In this document: positions 1 through 7,997 of the stretch, piece by piece
How the letters are laid out: each line of letters starts with the position of its first letter
Position numbering within the stretch: position 1 is the stretch's first letter
Source of the DNA: Paenibacillus nanensis
Lineage (GTDB): Bacteria; Bacillota; Bacilli; Paenibacillales; Paenibacillaceae
Direction of reading: 5' to 3'
NCBI RefSeq assembly: GCF_003583765.1
Contig: NZ_QXQA01000003.1
Span: forward strand, 248,001-312,000
DNA length: 64,000 bases
Program-made: the position numbers and the translations under genes
Notes under the pieces: model-generated
What the model saw: only the letters and a program-made list of their open reading frames with translations
What the model was told of the DNA's origin: nothing
The model's database searches: none

Positions 1-1092
1 CTTGATCTGCTCGATAATCTGCTTTGTTTTTTCGTTGTTGGCGTTAACATCGAGACCAAGCTCGACGGCTTTGGATATAATATTACTCTGACCGGCAAGC
101 TCGGATACAAGGATCCGCTGCTTATTGCCGACAAGTTCAGGCTGAATATGCTCATACGTTTTGGAATCCTTCATAATGGCGGATACATGGATACCGCCTT
201 TATGCGCGAATGCCGCGTTGCCGACATACGCCTGACCGACCGGCATATGGACGTTCGCGATCTCGCTCACATAACGCGCGGTGCTGGTCAGCGTGCGAAG
301 ACGCTCTTCCGGCAAGCAGTCGTATCCCATCTTCAATTGAAGGTTCGGGATAATGGAGCACAGATTGGCGTTGCCGCATCGTTCGCCGTACCCGTTGATC
401 GTCCCCTGCACTTGGGTGGCCCCGGCCTGTACGGCTGCGAGCGAGTTCGCGACGGCGAGCTCGCAATCGTTATGGGTATGAATACCGATCGGTGCGGTCA
501 ATTCCGATCTGACGCGCGAGACGATGTCGTAAATTTCATTCGGGAGCGTACCGCCGTTCGTGTCGCAAAGCACCAGCCAATCGGCGCCCGCATCCTGCGC
601 TTTGCGCAGCGCGGCAATGGCGTACTCCGGGTTATGCTTGAAGCCGTCGAAGAAATGCTCGGCATCGTACATCGCTTCCATACCGCTTCGCTTCAAGAAA
701 GCAAAGGACTCGTAGATCATCGCGAGATTTTCTTCCAGCGTCGTCTGCAAGGCGGTATGTACGTGGAAGTCCCATGCTTTGCCTACAAGGGTCGCGGCGG
801 GAACGCCGGATTCCACGATGCGGAGCAGGCTGGCGTCGTGCTCGGCGATCGAGTTTTTTCGTCTGGTGCTCCCGAATGCCGTAATGCGGGAGCTAAGCTT
901 TAACGCTTTTACCCGTTGGAAAAATTCGATATCTTTGCTGTTGCTGCCTGGATTGCCGCCTTCAATATAATGAACGCCTAAAGCATCGAGCTTCTGGGCA
1001 ATTTTCAGTTTGTCGTCTGCGGACAGGCTGATCCCTTCGCCTTGCGTTCCGTCACGCAGCGTCGTGTCAAAGATCGAGATGTTAGCGGACAT
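1..1092 (-). CDS. cimA: (R)-citramalate synthase, 3' end cut off by the window
   Basis: The reverse strand reads openly from an ATG at 1092 to the window edge, giving the first 364 residues; family members have roughly 520-540, so about 160 C-terminal residues are missing. It belongs to the alpha-isopropylmalate/homocitrate synthase superfamily, which condenses acetyl-CoA with a 2-oxo acid. The TIM-barrel signature DTTLRDG is at residues 9-15, the metal-binding HTHND at 205-209 and GERCGNANL at 236-244. The FDTTLRDGTQGEG and GNPGSN patterns fit the citramalate synthase (pyruvate acceptor, isoleucine route) branch better than LeuA; this subfamily call is knowledge-based and not searched. A GGAGGCGACC Shine-Dalgarno precedes the start. 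Transcription is divergent from the polymerase gene. Confidence 0.88.
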   Translation of the reverse strand, partial: MSANISIFDTTLRDGTQGEGISLSADDKLKIAQKLDALGVHYIEGGNPGSNSKDIEFFQRVKALKLSSRITAFGSTRRKNSIAEHDASLLRIVESGVPAATLVGKAWDFHVHTALQTTLEENLAMIYESFAFLKRSGMEAMYDAEHFFDGFKHNPEYAIAALRKAQDAGADWLVLCDTNGGTLPNEIYDIVSRVRSELTAPIGIHTHNDCELAVANSLAAVQAGATQVQGTINGYGERCGNANLCSIIPNLQLKMGYDCLPEERLRTLTSTARYVSEIANVHMPVGQAYVGNAAFAHKGGIHVSAIMKDSKTYEHIQPELVGNKQRILVSELAGQSNIISKAVELGLDVNANNEKTKQIIEQIK

Positions 1093-1139
1093 GATAGGTC
1101 GCCTCCTTCACTGATGGCCATTACAAATCATAATTCATG

Positions 1140-1145
1140 ATTATA
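1140..1145 (-). promoter_or_regulatory. Extended -10 promoter for cimA
   Basis: The reverse strand reads TGTTATAAT, a perfect TATAAT with the TG extension, about 48 bases before the cimA start. No good -35 hexamer is visible 17 bases upstream, which is typical of extended -10 promoters. Confidence 0.5.
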
Positions 1146-1212
1146 ACACTTTATTCGTTTAAAGTAGAGGGGGGATAAGCATTTTCACGATTTTTTCGCG
1201 GATTTCTTAACA

Positions 1213-1241
1213 TTGACTTGTTCCTCCGTCCATTATATGCT
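1213..1241 (+). promoter_or_regulatory. SigA-type promoter for the Y-family polymerase gene
   Basis: TTGACT (1213-1218), a 17-base spacer and TATGCT (1236-1241) precede the start at 1299. No convincing Gram-positive LexA (GAAC-N4-GTTC) box overlaps it. Confidence 0.5.
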
Positions 1242-1298
1242 GAGAGAAATGGGAACGGATATACGTATTTTTCGGAAATCGGCGGTGAAGCATGAGCA

Positions 1299-2585
1299 AT
1301 GAACGATGTGAAGGATTTTTACCCGGCCAAAGGCAGAGTCATTATTCATTTGGACATGAACGCGTTTTATTGTTCTGTGCATGAAGCGGAAGAGCCGGAA
1401 TATTATAAGGATAAGCCCACTGCAGTATCGGGCAGCATAGAGCAGAGGAAAGGCATCATCGTCACCAGCTCCTACACGGCGAGGAAAAAAGGTGTAAAAA
1501 CGGGAATGGCGGTAAAGCAGGCGCTAAAGCTATGTCCGGATCTGATCCTGATCAAGCCTGATTTCAACCTATACCGGAAATATTCGCACGGCTTCATGTC
1601 AATCGCCCGGCAATTTACGCCTCAGGTGGAGCCCGTCTCGATTGATGAATGCTATATGGATATAACAGGCTCGAAGCTGCTTGGGACGCCGCTGGAGATC
1701 GCGGAGACGCTGCAGAAGCGCATTATGTCCGAGTGGAGGCTGCCATGCTCCATCGGGCTAGCGCCGAATAAGCTGCTTGCGAAGATGGCGTCCGATATGA
1801 AGAAGCCGATGGGTCTTACGGTGCTCAGGCTGAGAGATGTGCCGAAGCTTCTGTGGGATAAACCATGCGGAACGTTATTTGGAGTAGGGAGCAAAACGGC
1901 GGATAAGCTGTCGAAGCTGAATATCCATACGATCGGACAGCTCGCATCCGCAGATGAAACGATGCTGATCAAGCAGTTTGGCGTGATGGGCGCGTGGATG
2001 AAATCGGCCGCGCACGGCATCGACCATTCTCCGGTCAATCCGAACCGCGAGCAGAGCAAATCGATCGGCCACACGACGACGCTGCCGTCTGATGTGACGG
2101 AGCAGGACGATGTATTCCGTATCCTGCTCAATCTGTCCGATCAGACATGCAGAAGGCTGCGCCGGCAGAAGCTGGTCGCTTCCACCGTTCAAATTACGAT
2201 CCGCAGACCGGATATGACCACGATTACGCGTTCTCAGACGCTAGGAGCACCGACGCAGTCGACGGAGGACGTCAATCGGGAAGCGCGTAAGCTGTTCCTG
2301 CGCCACTGGAAGCTCGGCGATCCGATCAGGCTGCTTGGCGTCACGCTGCAAAATCTTGCTCCGGCTGAAAGCACAGCGATGCAGCTCGATTTGTTCAGCT
2401 ATGAAGAGCAGCCCAAGAAGGAGGCTTTGACGAAGGCGATGGACGCTCTCCGAGACCGGTTCGGCGAAGGCGCGGTGCTTACCGCAGGGATGTTGGGAGA
2501 TGATCCTTCCGCACTGATACGGAACAAACGAATTCGGGGCACATCCTTGCAAAAAGACGATAGTTTGTTATATATTGATGATTGA
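1299..2585 (+). CDS. dinB: Y-family DNA polymerase IV
   Basis: The 428-residue protein is a translesion polymerase of the DinB branch. The palm has the catalytic acidic residues in HLDMNAF (D19) and SIDECYMD (D116, E117), with F23/Y24 as steric-gate candidates. The helix-hairpin-helix and little-finger regions follow, and QLDLF at 362-366 is a textbook beta-clamp binding peptide. The C-terminal tail (about 60 residues after the clamp motif) is longer than in E. coli DinB but usual for Bacillales. The ATG at 1299 is used; an ATG at 1292 lies in another frame and gives no sensible protein. The Shine-Dalgarno (GGCGGTGA) is weak. It stands alone between a divergent cimA and ferredoxin. Confidence 0.9.
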   Translation: MNDVKDFYPAKGRVIIHLDMNAFYCSVHEAEEPEYYKDKPTAVSGSIEQRKGIIVTSSYTARKKGVKTGMAVKQALKLCPDLILIKPDFNLYRKYSHGFMSIARQFTPQVEPVSIDECYMDITGSKLLGTPLEIAETLQKRIMSEWRLPCSIGLAPNKLLAKMASDMKKPMGLTVLRLRDVPKLLWDKPCGTLFGVGSKTADKLSKLNIHTIGQLASADETMLIKQFGVMGAWMKSAAHGIDHSPVNPNREQSKSIGHTTTLPSDVTEQDDVFRILLNLSDQTCRRLRRQKLVASTVQITIRRPDMTTITRSQTLGAPTQSTEDVNREARKLFLRHWKLGDPIRLLGVTLQNLAPAESTAMQLDLFSYEEQPKKEALTKAMDALRDRFGEGAVLTAGMLGDDPSALIRNKRIRGTSLQKDDSLLYIDD

Positions 2586-2647
2586 GGAACCAAGCTGTAT
2601 GTAGAACTTATAATGTAGAATAGACGGAATAATTCCGTATTCGATAA

Positions 2648-2905
<258 letters not shown>

Positions 2906-2924
2906 TTTTATAGAAATGATCCCG

Positions 2925-2962
2925 CTCTCCCTGGCCGATTGAAGGCCGGGGAGAGTTTTTTT
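2925..2962 (+). terminator. Rho-independent terminator after fer
   Basis: CTCTCCCTGGCC (2925-2936) pairs with GGCCGGGGAGAG (2944-2955) around a 7-base loop, followed by seven T. Confidence 0.9.
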
Positions 2963-3054
2963 GTGGATATAACAGCATGGGAAAGAAGTCCCTTGAAGAA
3001 AACATTTCCAAAACCGATATAAAAAGCAGGACTTGTTTGGTTGGAGGGAAAAGG

Positions 3055-4461
3055 ATGGATAAGCCGGAGGATTTACTCTATTTGAAGCAATTCGTGAAGC
3101 AGCATCCTGATAATAAAATGGGCTGGTACCTGCTTGGCAAGCATTATTTGGAGGCAGGCAAGGAAGGCAAGGCGAATTATTGCTTTATTCAGGCTGGCGA
3201 TATCTACGAGGCGTTCGAGCAGGAAGCGCATCCGCTTGCGGAACGGGAACTGGAGCAGCTGAAGGAATGGGGAAGGCTTCAAAAAAAGAAGCGGCTGACC
3301 CGCAAGGTTGTAATCGCCCTGATTCCGCTTTTGCTTGCCGCGCTCTTGGTGCCGTTAAGTGACTTTAAGAACAAAAGCGCCGAAAGCCCGGCATCGACAT
3401 CGTCAGGGCTAGAGCCACAGCTTGGCGTTGTCATTGTGCCGCAGCAAATCGGACAGCCGATTGGTTATGCCATGGATACGATTATTAAAGCAGGCGGCGA
3501 CGCACCCGACTTATCGATTGCAATACGCCTTCAGGAGAAGGATGGCTGGGCGCAGTGGAACGGAAGGATGAAGCCTCTGCTTTCCGTTCAGCGGGAGAAG
3601 AGCGGCAGCGATAAAATGGATGTCTCGATGCATGACCGCGAGACATGCTTGTGCGTTCCGGGCGACGGCTCGGCCGTAAAGGATGCCTACCGGAAATGGA
3701 AGAGCGCGCAAGAGATGCATTGGACGTTAGCCAGCGGCATCCATCACTTTCGTCGGTTATATGGGAAGTGGCCTGCAGCGCTCGAGGAGCTGATCAGACC
3801 TTATCCGCAAAACATCCTGGCAGGCGAAGGGGAAGGCATGAAGGAATCGTTCCCTTATGTTCTGGCGAAGCTGAAACAGGTTGATGCAGCGGGGAAAACG
3901 GAACGCGTGGACGGCCAATCTTCCGGCAGCACGAAGGCGAGTCACGGCCAGAACGGCGAAAAACAAGGCGCCTCTCGGACCCCGATCGGGACGAACGGAC
4001 TATTCCAGGCGGAATGGAGCAAGCCGCTCGAAATTGTTGTGGATGTGTCCAGCCATCAGCTTGCGGTTGTGCAGGGGGATATGGTGATCCGCAGCTATAA
4101 GGTCGGGCTTGGCGGAGACCGGACGCCGGAAGGAAGCTTCTATATTAGTGAGAAGGTTCGGGATCCGAACGGTACAGAAGACGGGATATTCGGTAGCCGG
4201 GGCATGACGCTTTCGGATACGCTTTATGCGATTCACGGCACGGACGATCCGGACAGCATCGGCAAGGATGAATCCTTAGGCTGCATTCGTATGCGGAAAG
4301 CGGATGTGGAGGAGCTGTACGACGTGGTGCCGCTGGGAACAAAAGTAACGATTAAAAACGGGACTTTTCCGTCCGAGCTGAAGCCTTCAGCCGAACGATT
4401 CCGGCTGGAGCCAAAGGAGAACGAAACAAATCCCGTAAAGGTTTATCGATGGCTGTCGTAA
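3055..4461 (+). CDS. Membrane-anchored L,D-transpeptidase (YkuD fold)
   Basis: 468 residues. An N-terminal cytoplasmic, helical, TPR-like part (about 1-80) is followed by a single transmembrane segment (about 84-101), a linker and extracytoplasmic region of unknown fold, and a C-terminal YkuD domain (about 330-450). The catalytic pattern is visible: H394 (IHGT) and SLGC (S407-C410) followed by IRM, as in enzymes that form 3-3 peptidoglycan cross-links or attach groups to stem peptides. GGAGGG at 3043-3048 precedes the ATG at 3055; an upstream in-frame ATG at 2977 lies close behind the fer terminator and lacks a ribosome site. The TPR-like head fused to YkuD through a membrane helix is the notable feature; its partner is unknown. 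Confidence 0.82.
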   Translation: MDKPEDLLYLKQFVKQHPDNKMGWYLLGKHYLEAGKEGKANYCFIQAGDIYEAFEQEAHPLAERELEQLKEWGRLQKKKRLTRKVVIALIPLLLAALLVPLSDFKNKSAESPASTSSGLEPQLGVVIVPQQIGQPIGYAMDTIIKAGGDAPDLSIAIRLQEKDGWAQWNGRMKPLLSVQREKSGSDKMDVSMHDRETCLCVPGDGSAVKDAYRKWKSAQEMHWTLASGIHHFRRLYGKWPAALEELIRPYPQNILAGEGEGMKESFPYVLAKLKQVDAAGKTERVDGQSSGSTKASHGQNGEKQGASRTPIGTNGLFQAEWSKPLEIVVDVSSHQLAVVQGDMVIRSYKVGLGGDRTPEGSFYISEKVRDPNGTEDGIFGSRGMTLSDTLYAIHGTDDPDSIGKDESLGCIRMRKADVEELYDVVPLGTKVTIKNGTFPSELKPSAERFRLEPKENETNPVKVYRWLS

Positions 4462-4472
4462 AAAATACTGAT

Positions 4473-4613
4473 TTATGAAGTGAAAATTAAGAGCAACGCA
4501 ATCGCAACGAAGACGACGCCAACAATGGAGCTGACCCATATGATCGCTTTCTTGTTCACTTCTTCTTTTGGTTTCGTTTTAAGGGTGGCTGGCTTTTTTT
4601 TGGGTGCGCCCAT
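4473..4613 (-). CDS. Small single-pass membrane protein, unknown function
   Basis: An ATG at 4613 on the reverse strand, behind AGAAAGG, opens a 46-codon frame ending in TAA at 4473. The peptide has a lysine- and proline-rich head (MGAPKKKPATLKTKPKEEV, residues 1-19) and one hydrophobic helix (about 23-45, AIIWVSSIVGVVFVAIALL), ending two residues after the helix. Composition, start signal and topology (positive-inside, N-in) look like a real gene. It is not assigned to any family by me. Confidence 0.6.
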   Translation of the reverse strand: MGAPKKKPATLKTKPKEEVNKKAIIWVSSIVGVVFVAIALLLIFTS

Positions 4614-4800
4614 TTCAATCAACCTTTCTATACGATTTTCGTAAGACGAGCTATAGCCTCATTGTAATCGTTTTCTGCAGCTGCCGCAATACAGAAAGGG
4701 CGCGCTTGGGTGTCTGATCGCCCTTGCAAGCTCTTTTCTTTTTTCATCAAAAGGGATAAACTGAAGCGTAGAGCATACATAGCGGAACGGAGTGAAAGGA
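4614..4800. other. Intergenic region upstream of pyrD with a possible hairpin
   Basis: Between the divergent small membrane protein and pyrD. AAGGGCG (4696-4702) can pair with CGCCCTT (4719-4725), followed eight bases later by a T-rich run; an overlapping GCTTG/CAAGC pairing is an alternative. No PyrR-type anti-antiterminator sequence was recognised. Whether this is a terminator or an attenuator for pyrD cannot be decided by eye. Confidence 0.3.
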
Positions 4801-5898
4801 TTGCTTTATACTTCATTATTAAAACCGATTTTTTTCAAGTTGGACCCCGAGAAAGCCCATCATCTTGTCATTGACGGATTAGCATCGGCAGGCCGAATTC
4901 CAGGGATGACAGGCTTACTTCACGCCATGTACGGCGTACCCGAATCGCCAGAGCTTCGAACGGAGCTGCTGGGCATGAGCTTTCCGCATCCGGTGGGATT
5001 GGCGGCTGGTTTGGATAAAAACGGGAAAGCGCCGGACGCCTTCTCCAGCATCGGGCTTGGCTTCGCCGAGGTCGGAACGGTGACGCCTAAGGGACAAGCG
5101 GGCAATGAGCAGCCGCGCCTGTTCCGTCTTCCGCCGGACGAAGCGCTTATTAATCGGATGGGTTTTAATAATGACGGCGCCGAGGCGATGGCGGCAACGC
5201 TGGCCAAGCGCAAAATTCACCGCATACCGATCGCCGTAAACATCGGCAAAAATAAAGTAACGCCAAACGAGCTCGCGCATGAGGATTACCAAGCATGTAT
5301 TCGCGCTTTATATGACCACGGCGACTTTTTTGTCGTCAACATCAGTTCGCCGAATACGCAAGGGCTTCGAGATCTCCAGCACGGCGAAGAGCTGCGGAAG
5401 CTTCTTGGGGCCGTTATGGAAGAGATTAAGAAGCAGGCTGCGAGCCGAAGCGCAAAGCCGAAGAACGTGATGGTCAAGATCGCGCCGGATATGTCGGATG
5501 AGGAGCTGCAGCATACAGTAGCGACGATTATGGACAGCGAAGTATCCGGGATCATCGCAACGAACACCACCTTATCGCGGGATGGATTGACGCACGTGCA
5601 TGCGGCCGAGACGGGCGGCTTAAGCGGCAAGCCGCTAACGCGCCGGTCGACGGAGGTCATTCGCGCCGTATACCGGCAGACTGGCGGGCAGATGCCAATT
5701 ATTGGTTCAGGCGGCATTTTTACGGCGCAAGACGCATACGATAAAATTCGCGCGGGAGCATCACTCGTTGAAATTTATACCGCACTTATCTATAAAGGAC
5801 CCGAACTGCTGCGCGAACTGACAACAGGACTTAAAGAATGTTTGCGCAAGGACGGCTACCGTCATATCTCCGAAGCAGTAGGGGCAGATCATCGTTAG
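4801..5898 (+). CDS. pyrD: Dihydroorotate dehydrogenase (quinone), class 2
   Basis: A membrane-associated flavoenzyme of pyrimidine synthesis that oxidises dihydroorotate to orotate with quinone as acceptor. Class 2 is indicated by the N-terminal helix region (LLKPIFFKLDPEKAHH), NRMGFNN, the VNISSPNT active-site loop with its serine, and the C-terminal GSGGIFTAQDAYDKIRAGAS FMN-phosphate region. A GTG at 4792 is also possible, but GGAG at 4789-4792 is ideally placed for the TTG at 4801, and that start aligns with E. coli PyrD. It is isolated from other pyr genes; the alarmone synthetase follows 18 bases later and may be co-transcribed. Confidence 0.93.
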   Translation: MLYTSLLKPIFFKLDPEKAHHLVIDGLASAGRIPGMTGLLHAMYGVPESPELRTELLGMSFPHPVGLAAGLDKNGKAPDAFSSIGLGFAEVGTVTPKGQAGNEQPRLFRLPPDEALINRMGFNNDGAEAMAATLAKRKIHRIPIAVNIGKNKVTPNELAHEDYQACIRALYDHGDFFVVNISSPNTQGLRDLQHGEELRKLLGAVMEEIKKQAASRSAKPKNVMVKIAPDMSDEELQHTVATIMDSEVSGIIATNTTLSRDGLTHVHAAETGGLSGKPLTRRSTEVIRAVYRQTGGQMPIIGSGGIFTAQDAYDKIRAGASLVEIYTALIYKGPELLRELTTGLKECLRKDGYRHISEAVGADHR

Positions 5899-5916
5899 AA
5901 ACAGGAGGCGGCCGGG

Positions 5917-6720
5917 ATGGATGGACGAGACTGGAGTTTATTTCTACAGCCATACGAACAAGCGGTTGAGGAGCTGAAAGTAAAGTTCAAGACGATGCGG
6001 ATGGAGCTTAAGGTAAGAGAAGCTTATGCGCCGATCGAATTCGTAACAGGCCGGGTAAAACGGATATCCAGCATTTTGGAGAAAGCGAAAAGGCTTAACG
6101 TTGCCTCGGATCAGCTGGATACCGGCATCGAGGATATCGCGGGCATCCGGATTATGTGCCAATTCGTTGACGATATTCACCGAGTGGCCGAGCTGATTCG
6201 CAACCGCAAAGATTTGCAGGTTGTCTATGAGAAGGATTACATTACAAACTATAAGGAAAGCGGCTACCGCAGCTTTCATATTATCGTCAAATATCCTGTT
6301 CAGACGGCGCTCGGCTACACAGAGGTGCTGGCAGAAATCCAAATTCGCACGCTGGCCATGAACTTTTGGGCAACCATCGAGCATTCGCTTCATTATAAAT
6401 TCAAGGAAAGCCTGCCTGACGAGGTGCGGGACAGGCTGAAGAAAGCGGCGGAAGCCGCGTTCCTGCTCGACAACGAGATGACCAGTATCCGGAAGGAAAT
6501 ATTAGACGCGCAGACGGAATTCGAGGAGCAGTCCAACGTGGTGTCTCGTGTGCTGAACGGCATTCAGGATCTTTATTTCTACCACCGGGTTCGCGAGGCC
6601 GCTCAATTCCAGATGAAGTTTAACGAGCAGTTCGAGCAAGGGGATTACGCAGGGTTAAGCGCGCTTGCTGGCGATATCGCCGCTGCGATTGCCAGGGCCA
6701 AAAAAGGATCAACCGAATAA
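5917..6720 (+). CDS. yjbM: Small alarmone synthetase, RelQ/YjbM type
   Basis: Synthesises (p)ppGpp from ATP and GDP/GTP. The 267-residue protein holds only the RelA/SpoT synthetase domain, with no HD hydrolase, TGS or ACT regions. Typical stretches are EFVTGRVKRISSILEKA, DIAGIRIMCQFVDDIH, the substrate loop KESGYRSFH and EIQIRTLAMNFWATIEHSLHYK, all very close to what is known of Bacillus YjbM. It is about 50 residues longer than YjbM, with a helical tail that may affect tetramer formation (inference). An AGGAGG site precedes the ATG, and a bidirectional terminator follows. Confidence 0.92.
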   Translation: MDGRDWSLFLQPYEQAVEELKVKFKTMRMELKVREAYAPIEFVTGRVKRISSILEKAKRLNVASDQLDTGIEDIAGIRIMCQFVDDIHRVAELIRNRKDLQVVYEKDYITNYKESGYRSFHIIVKYPVQTALGYTEVLAEIQIRTLAMNFWATIEHSLHYKFKESLPDEVRDRLKKAAEAAFLLDNEMTSIRKEILDAQTEFEEQSNVVSRVLNGIQDLYFYHRVREAAQFQMKFNEQFEQGDYAGLSALAGDIAAAIARAKKGSTE

Positions 6721-6734
6721 GGCTCCGCAAACGA

Positions 6735-6788
6735 AAAACCTCCGGTCCCGCTGTCATCGCGGATTCACCGGAGGTTTTGATTACCTAA
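6735..6788. terminator. Bidirectional terminator between yjbM and the lipoprotein gene
   Basis: AAAACCTCCGGT (6735-6746) is perfectly complementary to ACCGGAGGTTTT (6777-6788), so either transcript ends in a GC stem plus a U run. It lies between convergent genes. Confidence 0.85.
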
Positions 6789-6811
6789 GGATTGAATAAT
6801 AGTAGGCAAAA

Positions 6812-7339
6812 CTAGCCGGCCTGCTTGTTCGGTTTGAACTTGGCGTTAATGGCCGCCAATATCTCTTCAGCCGTTTTGCCTTGCTTGCTTAAGGCGACCA
6901 CTTCCTCCATCTCCATCTTGCATATACCGCAGCCTGTACTATGATCCGTCCAGGTTACGCTGCCGTCGTCGCCGGGCAATTCAGCCCAGTAACAGCGGAG
7001 GAGGGAATCGTGGGGCTCGTCGATGGCCGTGCCTTCCATGCAGCCGCAGTAGCACGGGAGACCGCTCATCAGGTCCATATGATTGTGGACCTCCGAATAA
7101 AGATCTTTGGATAATTGCGTATGGTCGTCCAGAAAGCCGGGAAGTGTCGTTGCCGAAGAGGTCTCTTCCCAAGTTTCCGAGCCATGCAGATGGGCGGAGC
7201 CGCCATCGTCGGCCGTCCCGCATGCCGCAAGCAGCGTAATAAAAGCAAATCCGAAAAGCAGCGTGTACATAATCGTTCTGGCCGTGGAGCCGGCGTCGCG
7301 ACGGACCGCTTCCTTCGAATGATTGACGGAGCCGTTCAT
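6812..7339 (-). CDS. PCYCGC-motif lipoprotein
   Basis: 175 residues. A signal segment (about 22-39) ends in a lipobox LLAAC with C40 as lipidated cysteine, so the mature protein should be anchored outside the membrane. The family signature PCYCGCM occupies residues 95-101, and further cysteines are C116, C137 and C140 (CGIC), giving six in the mature part besides the anchor, a pattern that suggests disulfide or metal chemistry. The family has no established function. The ATG at 7339 overlaps the TGA of the thioredoxin gene (TGATG); a GTG at 7342 is an alternative start. Translational coupling with that thioredoxin suggests it is its redox partner (inference). Confidence 0.8.
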   Translation of the reverse strand: MNGSVNHSKEAVRRDAGSTARTIMYTLLFGFAFITLLAACGTADDGGSAHLHGSETWEETSSATTLPGFLDDHTQLSKDLYSEVHNHMDLMSGLPCYCGCMEGTAIDEPHDSLLRCYWAELPGDDGSVTWTDHSTGCGICKMEMEEVVALSKQGKTAEEILAAINAKFKPNKQAG

Positions 7340-7863
7340 CACGGGGTTTCAGCTCCCGCATATTTTTCGAAAAACGCTCTATAATCGTCGATGGTGTGTC
7401 CAGCTGTCATTCCCTCTTCGCGGATACCGCCTTCCAAACGATCCACTTCGACTCCGTCTTGGAAATAGACAAGCGTCGGCGTATACTCTATGTTCATCTT
7501 CGTCTGGTAGGTCGGGAATTCAAGCACGTTGAACATAGGCAAATCAACGTTCAGCTCTTGAGCAAGGGGCACGAGATGAGGCGTTGTCGCTTTACAATAT
7601 TGGCATGTGGATGAGAACATATAAGCGAAGAAATCTTCCTTGTCCGCGATCCGCTTGTCCAGTTCATCCGGCAATATGATATTCTGATAATTAGGATCAT
7701 CCAGCAATGCGCGGGTAGCGGGATTTAAATCGTTCAGCGGCATGCCGTACAGCTTGCTGTCCCCGCCCATGTTGCTTAAAGCATAAATGCCGCCGAATAA
7801 AACGACGATGATGCCGATGTACACATAGATCATACCGGACTTTTTCTTTTTCTTACTCTTCAC
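7339..7863 (-). CDS. Membrane-anchored thioredoxin-like protein
   Basis: 174 residues. A lysine-rich head (residues 2-8) and one transmembrane helix (about 11-29) place the C-terminal thioredoxin fold outside the membrane. The redox motif is C87-Q-Y-C90, and the cis-proline is P129 (YTPTLVYF). It resembles extracytoplasmic thiol oxidoreductases of the BdbA/ResA kind rather than cytoplasmic TrxA. It is the first gene of a two-gene unit with the six-cysteine PCYCGC lipoprotein. The reverse strand has TATAAT within the TATATAATAAAAAG stretch upstream, a likely -10. Confidence 0.82.
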   Translation of the reverse strand: MKSKKKKKSGMIYVYIGIIVVLFGGIYALSNMGGDSKLYGMPLNDLNPATRALLDDPNYQNIILPDELDKRIADKEDFFAYMFSSTCQYCKATTPHLVPLAQELNVDLPMFNVLEFPTYQTKMNIEYTPTLVYFQDGVEVDRLEGGIREEGMTAGHTIDDYRAFFEKYAGAETP

Positions 7864-7997
7864 AAATTCATACCTCCGCTTCTATTAAAATGACAGCGCA
7901 GTTCTTGCTGTGTCACTTACTTTTTATTATATACCAAAGCGGAGTGTGTTGGAAATGATACTACGTATGACATCTTAAGCAGGAGGAAAGGCGCAAC

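Noticed and set aside
148..903. 251-codon forward frame at the window start
   Set aside because: Antisense to the citramalate synthase gene, whose family motifs are clear on the reverse strand.
1242..1298. LexA (SOS) box before dinB
   Set aside because: GGAACGGATATACGTATTTT has a GAAC half but no GTTC partner at the proper distance.
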